This document shows, one piece after another, positions 58,010 through 64,000 of a stretch of DNA of 64,000 nt (position 1 is its first letter; every line of letters begins with the position of its first letter). The stretch is from NCBI RefSeq assembly GCF_003664585.1, contig NZ_RCHI01000019.1, positions 1 through 64,000 on the forward strand, in the 5' to 3' direction. The position numbers and the translations under genes are program-made. The notes under the pieces are model-generated. The model saw nothing but the letters and a program-made list of their open reading frames with translations. It ran no database searches and was not told where the DNA came from. This DNA is from Paenirhodobacter hankyongi (GTDB lineage Bacteria; Pseudomonadota; Alphaproteobacteria; Rhodobacterales; Rhodobacteraceae).

Positions 58010-59632
58010 ATGGGTCGCGAGCGACTGTATCTTTACGACACCACCTTGCGCGACGGTCAGCAGACCGCCGGCGTGCAGTTCGCGGTCTCCGAGAAGATCG
58101 CCATCGCGCGGGCGCTCGACGCGATCGGCATCGACTATATCGAGGGCGGCTGGCCCGGCGCGAACCCGACCGACAGCGAGTTCTTCGCCGAGCGGCCCGA
58201 GACGCGCGCGACCTTCACCGCCTTCGGCATGACCAAGCGCTCGGGCCGGTCGGCGGCGAATGACGAGGTGCTGGCGGCGGTGATGAACGCCGCGACGCCC
58301 GCCGTCTGTCTGGTCGGCAAGACGCATGACTATCACGTCACCACCGCGCTTGGCCTTGCGCTCGACGAGAACATCTCGAACATCCGCGCCTCGGTCGAGC
58401 ATATGGTGGCCTCGGGGCGCGAGGCGCTGTTCGACGCCGAGCATTTCTTCGACGGCTACAAGGCGAACCCGGCCTATGCGCTCGAATGCCTGCGCGCGGC
58501 GCTCGAGGCCGGGGCGCGCTGGATCGTGCTGTGCGACACCAATGGCGGCACGCTGCCGCAGGAGATCGGCGTGATCGTCACCGCGGTGATCGCCGCCGGA
58601 ATCCCGGGCGACCGGCTGGGCATCCACTGCCACGACGACACCGGGCAGGCGGTGGCGGGCTCGCTTGCCGCGGTGCTCGCAGGCGTGCGGCAGGTGCAGG
58701 GCACGCTCAACGGTCTGGGCGAGCGCTGCGGCAACGCGAACCTCACCTCGCTCATTCCGACGCTGCTGCTGAAGGAGCCGTTCCGCTCGCAGCTCGAGAC
58801 CGGGATCACCGATGCGGCGCTGGCCGGGCTGACGAAGCTCTCGCGCAAGCTCGACGATATCCTGAACCGGGTGCCGCTGCGCTCGGCCCCCTATGTCGGC
58901 GCCTCGGCCTTCACCCACAAGGCGGGGCTCCATGCCTCGGCGATCCTCAAGGACCCGACCACCTACGAGCATGTCGATCCGGCGCTGGTCGGCAATGCGC
59001 GGCTCATCCCGATGTCGAACCAGGCCGGGCAGTCGAACCTGCGCGCGCGTCTGGCCTCGATGGGGATCGAGGTCGATCCGAAGGACGCCCGCCTTGGCGC
59101 GATCCTCGACGAGATCAAGGAGCGCGAGGACCGCGGCTATGCCTATGACGGCGCGCAGGCCTCGTTCGAGCTGCTGGCGCGGCGCGAACTCGGCCTGCTG
59201 CCCGAGTTCTTCTCGGTCGAGCGCTATCGCGTCACGGTCGAGCGTCGGCGCGATGCGCGTGGCCGGATGGGGCACCTGTCCGAGGCGGTGGTCGTCGTCA
59301 ACATCGGCGGCGAGCGGCGGCTGAGCGTGTCCGAGGGGATCGTCGCCGACGGCTCCGACGGCGGCCCGGTCAACGCGCTCTCGAAGGCGCTGGCGAAGGA
59401 CCTCGGCCCCTATCAGTGCCACATCGAGGACATGAAGCTGGTCGACTTCAAGGTCCGCATCACCCATGGCGGCACCGAGGCCGTGACCCGCGTCATCATC
59501 GACAGCGAGGACAGCAAGGGGCTGCGCTGGTCGACGGTGGGGGTCAGCCCGAACATCGTCGACGCCTCCTTCGAGGCGCTGCTCGACGCGATCACCTGGA
59601 AGCTTGCGCGCGACGGGGCGCAGCCGGCATGA
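58010..59632 (+). CDS. cimA: citramalate synthase
   Basis: A 540-residue member of the isopropylmalate-synthase family. LYDTTLRDGQQTAGVQFAVSEK, EGGWPGANPTDSEFF, HCHDDTGQAVAGS, QGTLNGLGERCGNANLTSLI (metal and acyl-CoA site) and the C-terminal LeuA allosteric domain are present. The GGWPGANPTD signature separates CimA from LeuA. It condenses pyruvate and acetyl-CoA to (R)-citramalate for isoleucine synthesis. The start has a GGGAGGAG ribosome binding site. Confidence 0.94.
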   Translation: MGRERLYLYDTTLRDGQQTAGVQFAVSEKIAIARALDAIGIDYIEGGWPGANPTDSEFFAERPETRATFTAFGMTKRSGRSAANDEVLAAVMNAATPAVCLVGKTHDYHVTTALGLALDENISNIRASVEHMVASGREALFDAEHFFDGYKANPAYALECLRAALEAGARWIVLCDTNGGTLPQEIGVIVTAVIAAGIPGDRLGIHCHDDTGQAVAGSLAAVLAGVRQVQGTLNGLGERCGNANLTSLIPTLLLKEPFRSQLETGITDAALAGLTKLSRKLDDILNRVPLRSAPYVGASAFTHKAGLHASAILKDPTTYEHVDPALVGNARLIPMSNQAGQSNLRARLASMGIEVDPKDARLGAILDEIKEREDRGYAYDGAQASFELLARRELGLLPEFFSVERYRVTVERRRDARGRMGHLSEAVVVVNIGGERRLSVSEGIVADGSDGGPVNALSKALAKDLGPYQCHIEDMKLVDFKVRITHGGTEAVTRVIIDSEDSKGLRWSTVGVSPNIVDASFEALLDAITWKLARDGAQPA

Positions 59633-60402
59633 GCGATCTCGGGCAAAGCGTGGCCGCCGCCGCGGCGCGGGTCGAGGCGGGCGATCCCGACCGGTTCGCC
59701 GCGACGATGGCGGTGCCGGCGGAGGAACGCGCGCGGCTCTGGCCGCTTTACGCGGCGAACCTCGAGATCGCCCGCGCGCCCTGGGCCTCGAGCGAGCCGA
59801 TGGTGGCCGAGATGCGGCTGCAATGGTGGGTCGATGCGCTCGAGGCGCTGGCGGAGCAGGGCCACGAACCGCGCCACGAGATCGGCGCGGCGCTGGTGCC
59901 GCTGCGCGCGGCGGCCCCGCACCTGGTGGCGCTGGCCGAGGCCCGGCGCCGCGATTGCTGGAACGAGCCCTTTGCCGATGCGGCAGAGCTTTCGACCTAT
60001 CTGGGCGAGACCTCGGGCAACCTGTTTCGCGCGGCAGGCGCGGTCTTCGGCGCCGATGCCGCGGCACAGGCGGTGCTGGCGCGTTTCGGCGCGGCGGCGG
60101 GGCTGGCGGCCTGGTTTCGTGCCGTGCCCGAGCTGCTTGCCCGCGGCCGTGCGCCGCTGCCCGAGGTGGCGCCCGAGGCGATCTCGGGCCTCGCCCGGGC
60201 GGCGCTGGCCGAGCTGGATGCCGCGCGCCGCGCGCTGCGCCGCGCCCCGGCCCCGGTGCGCCGTGCGATGCTGCCCGGCTGGCAGGCGCCTGCGGTGTTG
60301 CGGCTGGCGGCACGCGCGCCCGAGCGGGTGGCGCAGGACGGCCTCGGCCTGTCGGAATTTTCCCGTCGCTTCGGGCTGTTGCGCGCCGCGCTGACAATTT
60401 GA
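59629..60402 (+). CDS. squalene/phytoene-synthase-like protein, probably non-catalytic
   Basis: A 257-residue protein; its ATG overlaps the cimA stop (ATGA). RLWPLYAANLEIARAPWA, MVAEMRLQWWVDALEAL and STYLGETSGNLFRAAGAVFG fit the SQS/PSY fold. The Asp-rich motifs (DDxxD-type) needed for prenyl diphosphate ionisation are absent, as in NDUFAF6-type proteins that help complex I assembly. A role in complex I or membrane assembly is therefore more likely than carotenoid synthesis. Confidence 0.75.
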   Translation: MSDLGQSVAAAAARVEAGDPDRFAATMAVPAEERARLWPLYAANLEIARAPWASSEPMVAEMRLQWWVDALEALAEQGHEPRHEIGAALVPLRAAAPHLVALAEARRRDCWNEPFADAAELSTYLGETSGNLFRAAGAVFGADAAAQAVLARFGAAAGLAAWFRAVPELLARGRAPLPEVAPEAISGLARAALAELDAARRALRRAPAPVRRAMLPGWQAPAVLRLAARAPERVAQDGLGLSEFSRRFGLLRAALTI

Positions 60403-60518
60403 TGCCGGCGCGTCGCGCTTAAAGGAATCTTCAGCAGTTCCGCTCATCCTCGCCCTCGCGGAGGTCCGCGAAATGGTGACAGGCGCGCGCAAGGCCGCGC
60501 GCCTCCGGAGGCGAAGGC

Positions 60519-63500
60519 ATGAAGGTTCTGAAACGCATCAAACTTGGGGTCCGGTTGCCGCTGATGCTGGTGGCAATCTCGGTGGTGGCGCTCGCCATCA
60601 TGGGGCTGTCCTCCTATGGGGTGGCGCGCAAGATCCTCACCAGCGAGGGAACCGACCGGCTGCAGCAGAGCCTCGAGATGCGCGGCACGGCACTGGAACA
60701 CTGGGCCGCGGGTCTGACCTCCGATCTCGGCGCGACGGCCAGCAACGCCGGCACCACGCGCGCGCTGCGCGAGTTCGGCGCCGCCTGGGAGCGGCTCGGC
60801 ACGGCGCCGCAGGATTATCTGCGCAAGGCCTTCATCGAGGCGAACCCGAACCCGCCGGCCGAGCGGTTCAAGCTCGACTATCCCGGCGATGTCAATGATT
60901 ACACCATCTTGCACCGCCGCTATCACCCCGGGTTCGTCGCCCTGGCCGAGCAGAAGAACCTGCTCGACATCTACCTCGTGGGCGTCACCGGCAACGTGAT
61001 CTATTCGATGAACAAGCAGGAGGATTTCGCCATCAACCTGCGCGAGGGCTCGGCAAAGGACAGCCCGCTTGCCCAGGTGGTGGCGGCGGCACAGGCGGCA
61101 TCCGGTGATGCGCCGGTGGTGTCAGATTTCATCCGCGATCCCGGCGCGCCCGAGGTGGTCTTCCTCGCCCGCCCGCTGCGCAGCACCGAAGGGATGCTGC
61201 TGGGCGTTCTGGTGTTCAAGGCCTCTGCCGCCCCGCTCTCCGCGATCATGGCCGACCCGCGTGCCCTGGGCGAAACCGGGCAGGGCTATGTCGTCGACAC
61301 GGACATGGCTCTCGAAAGCACGCTGCGCCATGCCCCGGCCGGCGGAGTGCCCGGTGAGGTGCAGACTCCGGCAGTGCAGCGCGCCCTTGCCGGCGAGAGC
61401 GGGCATGTGATCGAGGCGGGGATCACCGGCGCCGAGGTGATGGCGGTCTTCGCGCCGGTCACGCTGTTCGGCCGGACCTATGCCGCGGTGGTCGAGCAGG
61501 GCACGCAGGAGCTGTTCGAGCCCGCACGGGCGCTGGCGCGGCAGCTGACGCTGAACGGCGCGATGCTGCTTGTGCTGCTCGGCGGGCTTTCGGCCTGGAT
61601 GGCGCGCTCGGTCTCGAAACCGCTTGCCCGGCTCACCGGCACGGTCGGCAAGATCTCGGAAGGGATCTATGACGCCGAGGTCCACGATGGCGAGCGCGGC
61701 GACGAGATCGGCGACATCGCCCGGGCGCTCGCCGGGCTGCGCGACGATCTGTCCGAGGCCGAGGTCACGCGGCGCGAGGCGGCGGCGCAGGGCACGGCCT
61801 TCCGCAACTCCTCGGCGGCGATGATGATGGTCGATGCGGAGTTCAACATCCGCTATGTCAATGCCGCAGTGGTGCGGATGATCGGCACCCGGATCGAGGA
61901 TTTCCGCAAGGTTACCCCCGAGATCGACGCCGAGGATCTGGTGGGCAAGTCGATGGACATGTTCCACCGCACCCCCGCCCATGCCCGCGCCATCCTGAGC
62001 GACTCGGCGAACCTGCCCTACCACGCCGACATCGTCGTCGGTGAGGGGCGTTTCGGCCTCGACATCATCGAGATCACCCAGCCCGAGAAGGGGCGCATCG
62101 GCTATGTCGTCGAGTGGCGCGATGTGACTGAGCTGCGGATGAACCGGGCGCTGCTCTCGGCGATCGACGACTATCAGCTGATCTTCGAATTCGCGCCCAC
62201 GGGCACACTGGCACGGGTGAACGCCAATCTGGTGACCGCGCTTGGCGTCGAGGCGGAGGCGCTGATCGGTCTTTCGCACGAGGCGCTGATCGATGGTGTC
62301 GAAGGGCTCGAGGGGTTCTGGCCGCGGCTCGCAAATCTCGAACCGATCGCCGGGCGCTTCCGGCTGACCGCGCCGGGCGGGCGCAGCCTGCTGGCCGAGG
62401 GCAGCATCACCCCGGTGCCCGATCGCAACGACCGCTTGCTCAAGATCGTGCTGATCGCGAATGACGTCACCGAGGCGCAGGAGGCGCTGCGGCTGGAGCA
62501 GGCGCGCAACGAGGCGATGCAGGCCGGCCAGAAGGCGGTGGTCGAGGCGCTGCGCATCGGGCTCGAGCGGCTGGCGACCGGCGATCTTTGCAGCCTTCTC
62601 GAGCAGGCCTTCCCCGAGGAATACGAACAGCTGCGCGCGGATTTCAACCGCGCTGTGACGACGCTGTCGCAGGCGGTGCAGGTGGTGATCGACAATGCCG
62701 CCGAGATCGACGGCGAGGCGCGCGAGATCTCCAACGCCGCCGAGGACCTGAGCAGCCGCACCGAACGCCAGGCCGCCACGCTCGAGGAGACGGCGGCGGC
62801 GCTCGATCAGCTGACCTCCTCGGTCAGTTCGGCCGCGGCCGGGGTGGGGGAGGCGAATCTCGTCGTTGCCCAGGCTCGCGAGAGTGCGGAAAGCTCGGGG
62901 CAGATCGTGCAGCAGGCGGTCTCGGCGATGGGCGAGATCGAGGAATCGTCGCGCAAGATCTCGCGCATCATCGGGGTGATCGACGATATCGCGTTCCAGA
63001 CCAACCTGCTGGCGCTGAATGCGGGGGTCGAGGCGGCGCGGGCCGGCGAGGCGGGGCGCGGCTTTGCCGTTGTCGCCTCCGAGGTGCGGGCGCTGGCGCA
63101 GCGCTCCTCCGAAGCCGCGCGCGAGATCGACACGCTGATCACCGCCTCGTCGAACCACGTCCGGCGCGGTGTCGATCTGGTGGGCGAGACCGGCAGCGCC
63201 TTGCAGCGGATCCTGGTTGCGGTGAATGACATTGCCGCGCGGGTGTCCGAGATCGCCGCCTCGGCGCAGGAACAGTCGGCAGGGCTTGCGGAGATCAACA
63301 CCGCGATGAACCAGCTTGACCAGGTGACGCAGCACAATGCCGCGATGTTCGAGCAGACGACGGCGGCGAGCCACGCGCTGACCCGCGGGGCACAGGCGCT
63401 GTCCGCGACCACGGCGCAGTTCCGCACCGCCGGTGTGGCGGCGAAACCCGCGCCGGCGGTCGCGCGGCCGATCGACCTCGCGCGGCACAAGGCCTCGGTT

Positions 63501-63566
63501 GCGCGGACGGCGGGGGCGACGGCACAGACCGCCGTCGCGATGGAGGAGGATTGGGAAGATTTCTGA
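60519..63566 (+). CDS. large methyl-accepting chemotaxis receptor with Cache and PAS domains
   Basis: A 1015-residue protein. Membrane helix 1 (about 14-34), periplasmic dCache-like sensor (about 45-330: [37 protein letters not shown]), helix 2 (about 345-362), HAMP (about 365-420), two PAS domains (about 430-660), then the MCP signalling hairpin with [20 protein letters not shown] and [15 protein letters not shown]. The C-terminus EEDWEDF resembles the NWETF tether that recruits CheR/CheB. It senses a small ligand outside and possibly redox or another cue through PAS. A cheB-like gene follows directly. Confidence 0.93.
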   Translation: MKVLKRIKLGVRLPLMLVAISVVALAIMGLSSYGVARKILTSEGTDRLQQSLEMRGTALEHWAAGLTSDLGATASNAGTTRALREFGAAWERLGTAPQDYLRKAFIEANPNPPAERFKLDYPGDVNDYTILHRRYHPGFVALAEQKNLLDIYLVGVTGNVIYSMNKQEDFAINLREGSAKDSPLAQVVAAAQAASGDAPVVSDFIRDPGAPEVVFLARPLRSTEGMLLGVLVFKASAAPLSAIMADPRALGETGQGYVVDTDMALESTLRHAPAGGVPGEVQTPAVQRALAGESGHVIEAGITGAEVMAVFAPVTLFGRTYAAVVEQGTQELFEPARALARQLTLNGAMLLVLLGGLSAWMARSVSKPLARLTGTVGKISEGIYDAEVHDGERGDEIGDIARALAGLRDDLSEAEVTRREAAAQGTAFRNSSAAMMMVDAEFNIRYVNAAVVRMIGTRIEDFRKVTPEIDAEDLVGKSMDMFHRTPAHARAILSDSANLPYHADIVVGEGRFGLDIIEITQPEKGRIGYVVEWRDVTELRMNRALLSAIDDYQLIFEFAPTGTLARVNANLVTALGVEAEALIGLSHEALIDGVEGLEGFWPRLANLEPIAGRFRLTAPGGRSLLAEGSITPVPDRNDRLLKIVLIANDVTEAQEALRLEQARNEAMQAGQKAVVEALRIGLERLATGDLCSLLEQAFPEEYEQLRADFNRAVTTLSQAVQVVIDNAAEIDGEAREISNAAEDLSSRTERQAATLEETAAALDQLTSSVSSAAAGVGEANLVVAQARESAESSGQIVQQAVSAMGEIEESSRKISRIIGVIDDIAFQTNLLALNAGVEAARAGEAGRGFAVVASEVRALAQRSSEAAREIDTLITASSNHVRRGVDLVGETGSALQRILVAVNDIAARVSEIAASAQEQSAGLAEINTAMNQLDQVTQHNAAMFEQTTAASHALTRGAQALSATTAQFRTAGVAAKPAPAVARPIDLARHKASVARTAGATAQTAVAMEEDWEDF

Positions 63567-63615
63567 GCTGTGCCAGACGATCGGTGCGCCCGGCGGGGCG
63601 CGGCTGCCGAAACGG

Positions 63616-64000
63616 GTGCTGATCGTGGACGATTCCCCCACGATCCGCGGCCTGATCCGGGCCGTGCTGGCGCCCGATCCGCGTCTCGAGGTCGTGGGAG
63701 AGGCCACCAATCCCTATGAGGCGCGCGAGCTGATCAAGGCGTTGCATCCCGACGTTCTGACACTCGATGTCGAGATGCCGCGGATGAACGGCCTCGCCTT
63801 TCTCGAGAAACTGATGCGGCTGCGGCCGATGCCGGTGGTGATGATCTCGAGCCAGACGCAGAATGGCTCGCGTGCGGCGCTCGAGGCGCTGGCGCTTGGC
63901 GCGGTCGAGTGCATCGGCAAGCCGGTGAGCGGGGGCTTCACAGCGGCCTTCGGGTCTCTGGCCGATCTGCTGGTCGCGGCGGCGGGGGCGCGGCTCCGGC
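63616..64000 (+). CDS. cheB: CheB-type chemotaxis methylesterase response regulator, 3' end outside window
   Basis: The visible 128 residues are a receiver: [20 protein letters not shown], phosphoacceptor Asp in [14 protein letters not shown] and Lys in [37 protein letters not shown] is the CheB-type signature. GTG at 63616 is the only ordinary start in frame, but the frame is open upstream to about 63551, so the N-terminus may be longer. It would demethylate the receptor encoded just before it. The esterase domain lies beyond base 64000. Confidence 0.8.
   Translation, partial: MLIVDDSPTIRGLIRAVLAPDPRLEVVGEATNPYEARELIKALHPDVLTLDVEMPRMNGLAFLEKLMRLRPMPVVMISSQTQNGSRAALEALALGAVECIGKPVSGGFTAAFGSLADLLVAAAGARLR

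Noticed and set aside
61122-63710. Long minus-strand frame opposite the chemoreceptor
   Set aside because: Shadow of the receptor gene; composition is not protein-like.

Overview
The window is GC-rich DNA (high G/C at third codon positions) from an alphaproteobacterium, almost certainly a member of the Rhodobacterales (Rhodobacter/Cereibacter/Paracoccus relatives). Pointers are a CckA hybrid kinase, a LexA box of the form GAAC-N7-GAAC in front of recA, a glnB-glnA pair, a Hint-domain protein, separate nnrE and nnrD genes, and an intergenic GC-rich repeat of the kind common in this group. All function calls come from reading the sequence; no database search was run.

Region 1 (1 to about 12,060) is the right end of a prophage. 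It starts inside a structural gene and continues with a tail fibre, a fibre-associated protein, a terminator, a holin-like/SAR-endolysin polypeptide and a candidate one-piece spanin. Downstream is about 9 kb of cargo: a HigBA toxin-antitoxin pair, a secreted cysteine-rich protein facing a nuclease, a HicAB pair, an orphan adenine methylase, a three-gene minus-strand operon (SIR2 NADase, HerA ATPase, proteasome-like Ntn hydrolase) and an SRAP protein. Two decayed copies of the spanin gene lie inside and at the end of the cargo. The prophage ends at a 5' half of tRNA-Leu(UAG), a likely attachment-site scar. The SIR2-HerA-Ntn operon is the best candidate for a new system: SIR2-HerA is a known two-gene anti-phage pair, and the third gene keeps what look like proteasome/HslV catalytic positions.

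Region 2 (12,061-17,930) is chromosomal backbone: Hint protein, NAD(P)HX repair genes, glnBA nitrogen assimilation, a periplasmic protein, YceI, and a small two-helix gene with an apparent one-base frameshift.

Region 3 (17,995-24,985) is a minus-strand catabolic cluster: a LysR regulator, an ABC importer (ATPase, permease, binding protein) and two Rieske oxygenases flanking a flavin/2Fe-2S reductase. It looks like uptake plus oxidative demethylation or hydroxylation of one unknown small molecule.

Region 4 (25,162-33,181) is a complete kdp potassium-uptake locus on the minus strand: a 27-residue peptide, kdpF, A, B, C, D, E, with a candidate KdpE box upstream.

Region 5 (33,447-63,566) is housekeeping backbone: tRNA-Ser(CGA), a DUF2059-like protein, an outer-membrane barrel, an Lrp regulator with a LysE exporter, an aminotransferase, TetR-PPK2, metA, a P-loop protein, FadL, a TDT-type transporter, guaB, rsmB, cckA, a sulfotransferase-like gene, recA, alaS, DUF1330, a glutamine amidotransferase, an alpha/beta hydrolase, cysS, cimA, a squalene/phytoene-synthase-like protein and a large chemoreceptor. 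The window ends inside a cheB-like gene.
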